This document shows positions 44,195 through 52,117 of a stretch of 64,000 bases of DNA, piece by piece (the stretch's first letter is position 1; each line of letters starts with the position of its first letter). The notes under the pieces are model-generated. The model was not told the origin of the DNA, did not search any database, and saw only the letters and a list, made by a program, of their open reading frames with translations. Position numbers and translations under genes: made by a program. This stretch comes from Shimwellia blattae DSM 4481 = NBRC 105725 (GTDB lineage: Bacteria > Pseudomonadota > Gammaproteobacteria > Enterobacterales > Enterobacteriaceae): assembly GCF_000262305.1 (NCBI RefSeq), contig NC_017910.1:3100001-3164000 (forward strand), read 5' to 3'.

Positions 44195-45752
44195 GCTGCT
44201 TCTCCTTTTGCTCTTCCCAGAGTATGGACACCTCTTTGCGGACTTTTTGTTTGCAGTATTCGTGGTCCAGCCCGCGCCGGGCCGCAAGCTGGCGCAGCAG
44301 AATGTCATCCGGGCTGTCCGGATCCGTGAGGACGTCGTTATCAAAAAACTGCAGCAGATAATGGTGTAATGCACGCTCCCACGCTTTCAGTGCCTGGCAG
44401 GTTTGAGCGTTATGCGGGCGGGGGTTTTCTGCCAGGGCTGCCGCCAGCTGGCGAAAGGCGGGCTCCGTCTCCTGCCAGAAGGCGGTATCCACCATACTGG
44501 TATCGAACTTTGCCTCTTTCGGGTTTTCAAATTTAGCGTTTTTCAGCGCGCTTTTGAGGATCGACAGCGATCCGGATGCCAGGGCCACGATCAGCTGAAT
44601 TTCAGTGCGAAATGAACCCGCATCCGCAATATTCAGTACCGGCAGGCGGTGCTGATACCAGCAGCGCACCTTGGCGTTATCAAAATCAAAAGCAAAACAC
44701 CACAAACTGAGGCTGACAACGCCTTTTTGCTGCGCGGCGCGCACAGCCCTGGCGGGCTGAATACGGTTAAATTTATCCTCCCCCTTAAGCAGCAGGCCCA
44801 GCCAGTCCTTATAGCTCAGTCCACCGGGCTGGCCTTTTAGCGCCAGCCAGGGGGCGGAGGGATCTTTCAGCGCCTGGCGATACGGGGAAAAGGGGTGCAG
44901 CCAGCTTTCATACTGAACACCGTAATTTTTAGTCCGCATCTGCAGCAGCAGTGCCGGGTGCTCCTCACCGCACAGATCGCAGCAACCGGGCCGGGTGGTG
45001 GCAAAATCCAGTTCAATACGCCGCGGCATCCCCCAGTAAGCCTGCAGGGGGTGCGCGTTTTCCGGTGTGACCATATTGCCGGCTTTATCGCTGATTCTGG
45101 TGGGTGCCAGCCACGGGAAGATCAGCGGGAACTGTGCAGGATCCGGGGGCGTCTCCTGCTCCAGCACATTGAGCCAGAGCTTTTTCCACAGCGGAAAGGT
45201 GTTTTCATCGTCCGGTACGGCCAGGGTGGTCAGCGGGCCACCGCCGCGCATTCCCACCCGGTAACCAGCCCCGCCAGCCGGGGAGTTTGTCTGAACCGAA
45301 AACAGCGCCATAACCGCACAATGGGGGCAGATTTGCGTTGTGCTGTCGCGTTTAACGAAATGATCTTTATTGAGCTTTAAGGTGTTGCCGCCCGGGGCGT
45401 CGATAAGTAACCCGGCAATCGTGCCTGGTTCGCTGTCCAGCGGGTCAAAACTCTGCAAAAAGGCGGGCTTTTCCGGGCCAAACTGCAGCGCCGGGGCAAT
45501 CGCGGCCAGTGCCTGTTGCCATTTATCCGGGTCGATACCGTCAAACCAGGTCTCTTCCCAGGCGCCTTCGTCTTCTGGCGCCACAGTACACTGCAGCAGG
45601 CCCACCAGCATTTGCCAGGCCGCCCCCTGAAAATCCGCACGCGGGTAAGCCACATCCAGAATGCGGTTATCCAGTAGTTCAGACAGTGAAATTCGGGCTC
45701 TTTCACCATTTTCCAGGACGACCGGTAACCACTTTTCAGTAATCAAATCCAT
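44181..45752 (-). CDS. casA: Cse1/CasA (Cas8e), Cascade PAM-recognising subunit
   Basis: 523 aa from ATG 45752 (MDLITEKWLPVVLENGERARIS), the usual I-E N-terminus. A zinc-type CCDLCGEEHP and NSPAGGAGYRVGMRGGGPLTTL region are seen. It reads the PAM (AAG type in E. coli) and recruits Cas3. First gene of the minus-strand Cascade-adaptation operon. The longer reading to 45854 extends into the control region and lacks family similarity. Confidence 0.94.
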   Translation of the reverse strand: MDLITEKWLPVVLENGERARISLSELLDNRILDVAYPRADFQGAAWQMLVGLLQCTVAPEDEGAWEETWFDGIDPDKWQQALAAIAPALQFGPEKPAFLQSFDPLDSEPGTIAGLLIDAPGGNTLKLNKDHFVKRDSTTQICPHCAVMALFSVQTNSPAGGAGYRVGMRGGGPLTTLAVPDDENTFPLWKKLWLNVLEQETPPDPAQFPLIFPWLAPTRISDKAGNMVTPENAHPLQAYWGMPRRIELDFATTRPGCCDLCGEEHPALLLQMRTKNYGVQYESWLHPFSPYRQALKDPSAPWLALKGQPGGLSYKDWLGLLLKGEDKFNRIQPARAVRAAQQKGVVSLSLWCFAFDFDNAKVRCWYQHRLPVLNIADAGSFRTEIQLIVALASGSLSILKSALKNAKFENPKEAKFDTSMVDTAFWQETEPAFRQLAAALAENPRPHNAQTCQALKAWERALHHYLLQFFDNDVLTDPDSPDDILLRQLAARRGLDHEYCKQKVRKEVSILWEEQKEKQHAEQ

Positions 45753-45892
45753 TCGCCTTACTCCTGACAGGCGGGCAACGAAGAGCCCGCCGAATATGAA
45801 CGGCTTCATCCGAAACTGATGATAACGAAAAACCACATTATTTATGTGAGTCACACCCTAACTGATAGATTTTTAAACATCAATCAAAAAAT

Positions 45893-45906
45893 AAGTAGGG
45901 AATCTT
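45893..45906 (+). promoter_or_regulatory. Putative Cascade target site (PAM AAG plus 11-nt seed match)
   Basis: AAG (45893-45895) followed by TAGGGAATCTT (45896-45906). The 11 nt are identical to the first 11 nt of the pseudo-spacer at 45967-45977. AAG is a canonical I-E PAM and is in the right place and strand. Positions 13-14 also match, and position 12, the first mismatch, is one of the every-sixth guide bases that Cascade flips out. A full 32-bp protospacer would run to 45927 and so cover the plus-strand promoter. Confidence 0.65.
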
Positions 45907-45926
45907 TTTTGATATTTTCATATCAG

Positions 45927-45935
45927 TGTTAGAAT
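45927..45935 (+). promoter_or_regulatory. Extended -10 promoter for the crRNA-like RNA
   Basis: TGTTAGAAT is a TGN extended -10 with TAGAAT (45930-45935). Upstream TTTTGA (45907-45912, 17-bp spacer) or TTGATA (45909-45914, 15-bp spacer) could act as weak -35. Transcription would begin near 45942, at the first hairpin. Confidence 0.55.
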
Positions 45936-45937
45936 TT

Positions 45938-46016
45938 TGCTCACCCCATGCTGTGGGGATAAACCTTAGGGAATCTTGTTCCTGACCACGTTCCCCGTGC
46001 AAACGGGGATAACCCT
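45938..46016 (+). ncRNA. Putative crRNA-like regulatory RNA (two pseudo-repeats, one pseudo-spacer)
   Basis: Pseudo-repeat 1 (45938-45966) matches the I-E repeat at 17 of 29 positions, with its last 12 bases GGGGATAAACCT nearly perfect and a stem CCCCA-TGCTG-TGGGG. Pseudo-repeat 2 (45988-46016) matches at 22 of 29, with stem CCCCG-TGCAAA-CGGGG less one loop base. Both are in plus-strand crRNA orientation, opposite to the main array. Between them lies a 21-nt pseudo-spacer (45967-45987) that starts TAGGGAATCTTG and matches the site at 45896. Cas6e cutting after hairpin 1 would leave the handle AUAAACCU, 7 of 8 bases of the normal one. It has the layout of the CreA/CreR class of crRNA-like regulators known from other type I systems. 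Inference; no expression data. Confidence 0.6.
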
Positions 46017-46082
46017 CCACAGGCCGTCAGTACCTCCGGAGCGGATCGTTTTCGACGTTGTATGTTAAACAAGGCTGTTTTG

Positions 46083-46133
46083 TTGCAATTATGACCAGTG
46101 GCTTATACACTCACTTAATAAGCTACGGCTTAT
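46083..46133 (+). promoter_or_regulatory. Promoter and operator of the HigBA-like pair
   Basis: TTGCAA (46083-46088), a 17-bp spacer and TACACT (46106-46111), then the dyad ATAAGC-TACG-GCTTAT (46118-46133) at the expected start site. A further GCTTATA copy lies at 46101-46107. The dyad is a likely antitoxin operator. Confidence 0.55.
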
Positions 46134-46148
46134 ATATGGAGCGCGTAA

Positions 46149-46502
46149 ATGTGGACTGTATTTTTTGGGCCAGTTTTTGATGCCTGGTTTGAAGAGCAAG
46201 AGCCCGCACTGAAGGAAAAAGTGTTAGCCAACCTGCGCAATCTGGAAAAGTACGGTCCTTCTCTTTCCCGGCCATATGCGGATACCGTTTATGGCTCACG
46301 ATATAAAAACATGAAGGAGTTGCGCATTCAGTATTCCGGATACCCTGTCCGGGCATTTTTTGCGTTTGATCCGGTTCGCCGTGCCATTGTGCTTTGCGCC
46401 GGTGATAAAAGTAATGACAAAAAGTTTTACGACAGAATGATCCGCATTGCTGACGACGAGTTTTCCGCTCACCTTGCAACGTTGGAGGGTAGTACGAAAT
46501 GA
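46149..46502 (+). CDS. HigB-like toxin (RelE/ParE superfamily, Gp49-like)
   Basis: 117 aa. WTVFFGPVFDAWFEEQEPALKEKVLANLRNLEKYGPSLSRPYADTV, ELRIQYSGYPVRAFFAFDP and IVLCAGDKSNDKKFYDRMI follow the phage-derived Gp49-like HigB pattern: mRNA interferases that cut on the ribosome. The Lys/Tyr-rich end is where such toxins carry catalytic residues. ATG 46149 has GGAG 7 nt before it. The toxin gene comes first and overlaps the antitoxin gene by 4 bp. Unusual for lying between cse1 and cas3. Confidence 0.82.
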   Translation: MWTVFFGPVFDAWFEEQEPALKEKVLANLRNLEKYGPSLSRPYADTVYGSRYKNMKELRIQYSGYPVRAFFAFDPVRRAIVLCAGDKSNDKKFYDRMIRIADDEFSAHLATLEGSTK

Positions 46503-46798
46503 GAACACTAAAAGAAGTCATTGCCGCCCAGACGCCTGAGAGCCAGGCCCGCATTAACGAAATGGCCGAAGAGATGATTTTAGAAACGGGCCTCCAGATG
46601 ATGCGTGAGGAGCTGCAGCTATCCCAGAAGGCGGTGGCCGACGCAATGGGCATCCGGCAGCCTGCCATTACACAGATTGAACAACGCGGGAATGATATCA
46701 AACTGGCCACGCTCAAACGCTATATTGAGGCCATGGGGGGTAAACTGAGCCTTGATGTTGAGTTGCCGACCGGTAAACGGATAGCTTTTCACATCTAA
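46499..46798 (+). CDS. HigA-like antitoxin (XRE family)
   Basis: 99 aa. A helix-turn-helix of the XRE type spans residues ~37-75 (REELQLSQKAVADAMGIRQPAITQIEQRGNDIKLATLKRYIEAMGGKLSLDVEL). It should bind the toxin and repress the promoter upstream. The stop is 40 bp before cas3 on the same strand, so cas3 may be transcribed from the toxin-antitoxin promoter. Confidence 0.85.
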   Translation: MRTLKEVIAAQTPESQARINEMAEEMILETGLQMMREELQLSQKAVADAMGIRQPAITQIEQRGNDIKLATLKRYIEAMGGKLSLDVELPTGKRIAFHI

Positions 46799-46838
46799 GC
46801 AGGAGCGCCACCAGATAAACGGACTACCGACGACAAAT

Positions 46839-49565
46839 ATGGCAACAATACCGGACGCTGATTTTCTTCACTACTGGGGGAAAACTAACCGCACACCGGA
46901 CGATAAACACAGTGCCCCCTACCATTTGCTGGCCTGGCACTGCCTGGATGTGGCAGCCTGCGGCCATTACATGGTGCGCAACAACCTGTTCCAGGCCCGG
47001 GAGATGCTGGCCGCCTGCGGGCTAACCGGCCAGGACGCTGAAAACTGGATAATCTGGCTGCTGGCCTGCCACGATATCGGAAAATTTGCCCGCGGCTTTC
47101 AGCGCTACGCAGCGTTCCCCGGCACTCCGCTGGTTCCCCCACTGGCGGGGGTAGCCGCCATGGAGCGCCATGACTCGCTGGGTTTTTATCTGTGGCAGAC
47201 ATTATTTTCCGCCTGGTGCAACCAGGAGAATCAGCTGCTGGCGGATAGCGCACCGGAAAACCGCAGGCGCTATAAAAGCGCCTTAACCACCTGGATGCAG
47301 ATAGCCACGGGGCACCACGGTATTCCCCCCGACACCCTGGAAAATAAAAGCGCGCTGGCATTTGATGCCGCCGATATCCGCGCCGCCTGCCATTACCTGG
47401 AAACATTAACCCGGCATTTTCCCTTCACGCTCCCGCAGAGCTGGAAAACCCGGGACGGCCAGAAAACACTCAAACAGCACAGCTGGTTTTTTGCCGGGCT
47501 GACGATCCTGGCAGACTGGATGGGCTCTGATCAGGCGCAGTTTCCGCTGCTCAGCGAGCCAATGACCATAGACACCTACTGGCCTCTTGCCTGTGAAAAG
47601 GCACAGCGCGCCGTCTCCCGGCTGCCTGCCCCTTCAGCTCACAGCGCTTACCATGATCACCGGGCGCTGTTTCCGTTTATCGACCAGTTAACCCCGCTCC
47701 AGCAGCAGGCGGCTACGCTGGATATTTCAGCCCCCGGGCCGCAGCTGATGATTCTGGAAGATGTTACCGGTGCCGGGAAAACCGAAGCGGCGCTGATCCT
47801 CACTCACCGGCTGATGGCGGCCGGTAAGGGGAGCGGGTTATATGTTGGGTTGCCGACCATGGCAACCGCCAACGCCATGTATACCCGCCTGGCCCAGGCT
47901 TACCGCGCGCTCTTCGCCACAGAGGCGAGCCCCTCTCTGGTACTGGCCCACGGCGGGCGCCATATGTCTGCCGCGTTTAGCCAGTCCCTCTGGCAGCCCA
48001 CCAGCACCCAGGCACAGGACTATGCCCCGGACGATCCCAACACCAGCGCCGCCTGCCATGCCTGGTTTGCTGACTCACGTAAAAAAGCCCTGCTGGCAGA
48101 AGTTGGGGTCGGCACACTGGATCAGTTGCTGATGGGGGTGATGCCGTTTCGCCATCAGAGCCTGCGGCTGCTGGGCATGCAGAACAAAATTCTGCTGCTG
48201 GATGAAGTCCACGCCTATGATGGCTATATGGTGAAACTGCTGGAAGGGTTACTGCGCTTTCACGCCGCCCAGGGGGGCAGCGCTATTATTCTCAGCGCCA
48301 CGCTTCCCGCCGCGCTGCGGGAAAAGTTACTCAGTGCCTTTGAGAGCGGTGCCGGTTTTCTTCCCGGTGGTGACAGCCAGCCTGCGGGATACCCCTGGCT
48401 GAGCCACCGTACATCTCACGGGCTGGCGGAATATCAGCTGGCAACCCGCGAGGAAGTCCGGCGTACTGTCGCCATCGACTGGCTCCACAGCCGTGACGAA
48501 GCGCTGGCCGTAGTGCACCGGGCAGTCGCTGCCAGGCAGTGCGTGTGCTGGATCCGTAACACCGTGGATGACGCCACCGGCATATTCCGCCATCTGCTGA
48601 ATGAGGGGATCATTCCCAAAGAGGATCTGCTGCTGTTTCACAGCCGCTTTGCCTTTGGCGACCGGATGGATATCGAAGAAAAGACCCTCTCCTGGTTCGG
48701 TAAGCACACTCCGCAGGGAGCGCGCCGGGGTAAAGTGCTGATCGCCACCCAGGTAGTGGAGCAGAGCCTCGATCTGGATTTTGACTGGATGATTTCCGAT
48801 CTCGCCCCGATCGATTTCCTGATCCAGCGGGCGGGCCGCCTGCAGCGCCATATCCGCGATGCCCGGGGCCGGTGTAAAGCCACCCTGCCCGACGAGCGCC
48901 ATCCGCCGGTATTGCATATTCTGGCCCCGGAATGGCAACCGGAGGCCGCCCCCGGCTGGCTGGGAACAGAGCTGCGCAGTAGCGGTTTTGTCTACCAGGA
49001 TCAGGCATGCCTGTGGCGCAGCCAGGCAATGTTGCGCCAGTTCGGGGAGATTCGCATGCCGGACAATGCCCGCCAGCTGGTTGACGGGGTTTATGAGCAG
49101 CAGATCAGTGCCCCAGAGGGGTTGCAGCCGCTGGCGGATCTGGCTTTTGGCAAGGTGCTCAGCCAGCGTGCGGTGGCGGCACAAAACCTGTTGCTGCGGG
49201 ACAAGGGTTACGCCCGGGACGCCAGTGATTTTTTATGGAGCGATAACCGGGAGTTCTCTACCCGAACCGGGGAAGAGAGCGTGGATATCTACCTCGCCTG
49301 GCGCGATGACAACGGTCAGTTGCAGCCGCAGGCCAGTGGTGGCGACTTCCCCTGGGAACTGAGTCACCTGTCTGTGCGCCTCTCCTGGTGGCAAAAACAT
49401 GCCGCCAGCCTGGATACCCCGGACGACGACACACTGGCGCACTTTCGCACTACGCACCACCGCCCGGCAGCACAGGTGGTCCTGGTCTCACCACAGGGAG
49501 TGGCTCCCTGGTACAGCAAGCAAACCGGCCTGGGCCTGGCGGACGGGGAACATCTCGCCGGGTGA
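46839..49565 (+). CDS. cas3: Cas3, HD nuclease-helicase of type I-E
   Basis: 908 aa. The N-terminal HD nuclease has His78-Asp79 (LLACHDIGKFARGF) with further histidines (TGHHGIPP). The SF2 helicase part has Walker A VTGAGKTEAAL (near residue 310), DEVHAYDGY (near 455) and motif VI QRAGRLQRH. Recruited by Cascade bound to a matching target, it nicks and degrades the DNA. Divergent from the Cascade operon, unlike in E. coli K-12, and separated from it by the HigBA-like pair. The ribosome-binding site before ATG 46839 is weak. It stops 20 bp from the next, convergent gene. Confidence 0.96.
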   Translation: MATIPDADFLHYWGKTNRTPDDKHSAPYHLLAWHCLDVAACGHYMVRNNLFQAREMLAACGLTGQDAENWIIWLLACHDIGKFARGFQRYAAFPGTPLVPPLAGVAAMERHDSLGFYLWQTLFSAWCNQENQLLADSAPENRRRYKSALTTWMQIATGHHGIPPDTLENKSALAFDAADIRAACHYLETLTRHFPFTLPQSWKTRDGQKTLKQHSWFFAGLTILADWMGSDQAQFPLLSEPMTIDTYWPLACEKAQRAVSRLPAPSAHSAYHDHRALFPFIDQLTPLQQQAATLDISAPGPQLMILEDVTGAGKTEAALILTHRLMAAGKGSGLYVGLPTMATANAMYTRLAQAYRALFATEASPSLVLAHGGRHMSAAFSQSLWQPTSTQAQDYAPDDPNTSAACHAWFADSRKKALLAEVGVGTLDQLLMGVMPFRHQSLRLLGMQNKILLLDEVHAYDGYMVKLLEGLLRFHAAQGGSAIILSATLPAALREKLLSAFESGAGFLPGGDSQPAGYPWLSHRTSHGLAEYQLATREEVRRTVAIDWLHSRDEALAVVHRAVAARQCVCWIRNTVDDATGIFRHLLNEGIIPKEDLLLFHSRFAFGDRMDIEEKTLSWFGKHTPQGARRGKVLIATQVVEQSLDLDFDWMISDLAPIDFLIQRAGRLQRHIRDARGRCKATLPDERHPPVLHILAPEWQPEAAPGWLGTELRSSGFVYQDQACLWRSQAMLRQFGEIRMPDNARQLVDGVYEQQISAPEGLQPLADLAFGKVLSQRAVAAQNLLLRDKGYARDASDFLWSDNREFSTRTGEESVDIYLAWRDDNGQLQPQASGGDFPWELSHLSVRLSWWQKHAASLDTPDDDTLAHFRTTHHRPAAQVVLVSPQGVAPWYSKQTGLGLADGEHLAG

Positions 49566-49585
49566 TCCGGCAAATTGCGCCCCAC

Positions 49586-50767
49586 CTACTCACCACGCAA
49601 ACGCGCTAACCCGGCAACCAGATCGTTTTTCAGATCGGCCATATCTTCAAGGCCAATCTGAATACGCAGCGTCAGGCCACCAGGGCGCCATGTTGTCGCA
49701 GTGCGATACTCCGTACAATCAAATGGAATAATCAGGCTCTCAAATCCTCCCCATGAAAATCCCATGCTAAATATCTTCATATTATTCAGCATATTATCAA
49801 CATCCTGTCGGGTAAAACGACTATCCAGTACCACTGAAAATAACCCGGTTGATCCGGTAAAATACCGACACCAGTTAATATGCCCCGGGCAGTCCGGCAT
49901 GGCCGGATGCAGCACGCGGCTAATTTCCGGCTGCCCCTGAAGCCAGGCCGCCATCTCCAGCCCTCTGGACTCGGCCTCTTTAACTCGTAAATGCATCGTC
50001 CGTAAACCGCGTAATACCAGAAAACAATCCTCCGCACCAGGCAGCATCGCCAGTGCATCATACGTCTGGCGCAGCGCAGGCCAGTGACGCTCATTCGCAG
50101 AAACCATCCCCATCAGCAAATCTGAATGCCCGCCGGGATACTTAGTTCCCGCCTCAACCGATAAATCAATACCCAGCGCATGTACCTGACAAAATAATGG
50201 CGTAGCCCAGGTATTATCTATAATGGTGCTGATCCCTCGCCGTTGCGCCACTGCGACAATCGCCCCGATATCCTGTACTTCAAAACTCTGTGAGCCCGGA
50301 CACTCCAGCAAAATAGCCCGGGTATTCTCCCTAATCAGCCCGTCGATCTCCTCGCCAATTAACGGATCATAAAACGTGATACTGACACCATATCTGGCCA
50401 GCAGCGTATGGCAAAAATTACGTGTTGGCCGATACACTGAATCTGTCACCAGAAGATGATCACCACTGCGGGTCACAGAAAACAGCGCCAGCGCCAGCGC
50501 CCCCAGACCAGAAGGGGCAAGCACTGTTCCCGCCGCATTGCACAACGCGGTCCAGGCATTCTCCAGGCTTTGAATCGTTGGCGTACCCGCCGTTCCGTAA
50601 GAGAATGGTGCCTGCTTATTACGAATTGCATCACAAGTGGGGTAAATGACTGTCGATCCCCGGTAAACCGGTGGGTTGACAAATCCGTACTGTTGCGCCG
50701 GGGAGCGTCCCAGCATCGATAACTGGGTACTGATATGCCATGACGATAATTCAGGTCTGTTTTTCAT
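49586..50767 (-). CDS. MetC-like PLP-dependent C-S lyase
   Basis: 393 aa from ATG 50767 (MKNRPELSSWHISTQLS), with CAGGTG just before it; a TTG 18 bp upstream is in frame but less likely. Cys/Met-metabolism PLP family: NPPVYRGSTVIYPT, the cofactor Asp in TIIDNTWATP, and the PLP Lys209 in VEAGTKYPGGHSD, features of cystathionine beta-lyase (MetC). It overlaps nothing but lies 10 bp after a HAAAP transporter, so the pair may take up and cleave a sulphur amino acid such as cystathionine or an S-substituted cysteine. The main metC may be elsewhere. Confidence 0.82.
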   Translation of the reverse strand: MKNRPELSSWHISTQLSMLGRSPAQQYGFVNPPVYRGSTVIYPTCDAIRNKQAPFSYGTAGTPTIQSLENAWTALCNAAGTVLAPSGLGALALALFSVTRSGDHLLVTDSVYRPTRNFCHTLLARYGVSITFYDPLIGEEIDGLIRENTRAILLECPGSQSFEVQDIGAIVAVAQRRGISTIIDNTWATPLFCQVHALGIDLSVEAGTKYPGGHSDLLMGMVSANERHWPALRQTYDALAMLPGAEDCFLVLRGLRTMHLRVKEAESRGLEMAAWLQGQPEISRVLHPAMPDCPGHINWCRYFTGSTGLFSVVLDSRFTRQDVDNMLNNMKIFSMGFSWGGFESLIIPFDCTEYRTATTWRPGGLTLRIQIGLEDMADLKNDLVAGLARLRGE

Positions 50768-50777
50768 CGCGCACCTG

Positions 50778-52070
50778 TTATTCAAGGAATTTAAAAAATG
50801 GTGACAGGCACAACAGCAGGCCCGTACCGGAGATAAATAAAATTCGCCACGAGTAATATTTTTTCAATTGTGGCACCTTAAGCACCAGATAACAGGGGAT
50901 CATACAAGAGACAATACCGTATACCGGGGCCCCTATCTGTTGCAAAAGCAGAATAGGGAAATGGGTCAGTACCCATCCCCATAGCAGTAGCACAATAAAT
51001 ATCGCCACACCAATACTAACGGCTCGTTCATTAATCCGCTGCTCATTCATAAAACGCGCCAATACATTAACCACTATGCCCTTCATCGCTTCCTGAAAGC
51101 CAAGAAATATGCCGAAGAATGCCGTCACAATGGCAAATACATTCAACAATATAGACATCACCTTAATTATTTCACCCGGTACAACCCTGGCAACAATAGC
51201 CATCGCTGAGATATTATTACTCGCTGCCTCCATTGCCTGCTCATGACTAAGCGAAAAAGTAAATGAAAAAGCGAAAAAAAGAACGGCACAGACCAGAATA
51301 CCATAGGCGATACGGCTCGCACGCAGAGCCCGGTAGGTGGCGATCTCCGCATCAGGTTCTGTTTTTCTGAAAGCAACATTCATTGGGCTAAGGATCTGAA
51401 CAAATAAAATAGAAAATAAGGTAAATGGCAATGTCAGTATCATACCCACCAGCAGCTCCCCCACTGGAGGTAACAGGCTAATATTCGCCATATTCCAGTG
51501 CGGGATCATAATCAGCCCAAGTAAGATAACAATCGCCAGTTTAAGCAGCACCATGGGCCCGGAAATTTTAAACAGTAATTTCTCCCCCTGCGCCGCAATA
51601 CTAACCAGTACCGTGAGTACCAGTAAACCATACCAACCGTTATCAGAGAGTACCTGGCTCGTTACGCCAAAGGTATGTAAATATGAAGCACTATCAAATG
51701 TCGCGGCCAGAGAATATGTCAGCATACCCTTCAGCAGCATGATAAAATAAGTAACTCCGAGGAAAAAACCCCAGTTTTTCCCCAGATAATAAGTAATAAC
51801 GCCAGAGTAATCCTTGTATTCCGGGCTCCGGGATAAAGTTTTAAGATACAGGGTCTGCATCATATACAATGCCGGATAGGCCACAACCACAGAGAGAGAA
51901 AAAACCCAAATACCTTTTAATCCTATCTGCACCGGAAGAAAAATAATCCCACCTCCAATTGCCATACCAATACACAGTACTACCCATCCGGCGTCATAGG
52001 AGGTAAACGGAATTTTTGCATTACGCATAGTAGAGGATATTGTATTATCATCAGTCATAATCATTACCAT
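50778..52070 (-). CDS. HAAAP-family amino acid transporter
   Basis: 430 aa, about eleven membrane segments: GWVVLCIGMAIGGGIIFLPVQIGLKG is the family start, related to the transporter at 23856. Start choice is uncertain: ATG 52070, or ATG 52058 (MTDDNTISS) which is preceded by GGTAA. More AT-rich than most of the window. An IS element ends 9 bp before the 52070 start and separates the gene from the likely original promoter and the LysR regulator. Confidence 0.82.
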   Translation of the reverse strand: MVMIMTDDNTISSTMRNAKIPFTSYDAGWVVLCIGMAIGGGIIFLPVQIGLKGIWVFSLSVVVAYPALYMMQTLYLKTLSRSPEYKDYSGVITYYLGKNWGFFLGVTYFIMLLKGMLTYSLAATFDSASYLHTFGVTSQVLSDNGWYGLLVLTVLVSIAAQGEKLLFKISGPMVLLKLAIVILLGLIMIPHWNMANISLLPPVGELLVGMILTLPFTLFSILFVQILSPMNVAFRKTEPDAEIATYRALRASRIAYGILVCAVLFFAFSFTFSLSHEQAMEAASNNISAMAIVARVVPGEIIKVMSILLNVFAIVTAFFGIFLGFQEAMKGIVVNVLARFMNEQRINERAVSIGVAIFIVLLLWGWVLTHFPILLLQQIGAPVYGIVSCMIPCYLVLKVPQLKKYYSWRILFISGTGLLLCLSPFFKFLE

Positions 52071-52117
52071 TACAGGTGTGGTAATCCCCCCATTTTTAAC
52101 GGAGGCGATAAGTAGAA

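Larger units (their letters stand above)
45753..46148. promoter_or_regulatory. Divergent casA / toxin-antitoxin-cas3 control region
   Basis: 396 bp, AT-rich in its first half. From left: an 11-bp palindrome TGTGAGTCACA (45845-45855); a possible minus-strand casA promoter (TTGATG at 45878-45883, 17-bp spacer, TAGGGT at 45855-45860, weak); the guide-match site 45893-45906; a plus-strand extended -10 (45927-45935); two CRISPR-repeat-like hairpins (45938-46016); and the toxin-antitoxin promoter (46083-46111) with its dyad. Confidence 0.6.

Noticed and set aside
45938..46016. Ordinary second CRISPR array remnant
   Set aside because: Spacer is 21 nt instead of 32, both repeats keep paired stems, a promoter abuts the first hairpin and the spacer seed matches a PAM-flanked local site; a simple remnant does not explain these together.
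46123..46716. 197-aa minus-strand frame opposite the HigBA-like genes
   Set aside because: Antisense shadow; the plus-strand pair has clear family similarity and a promoter.
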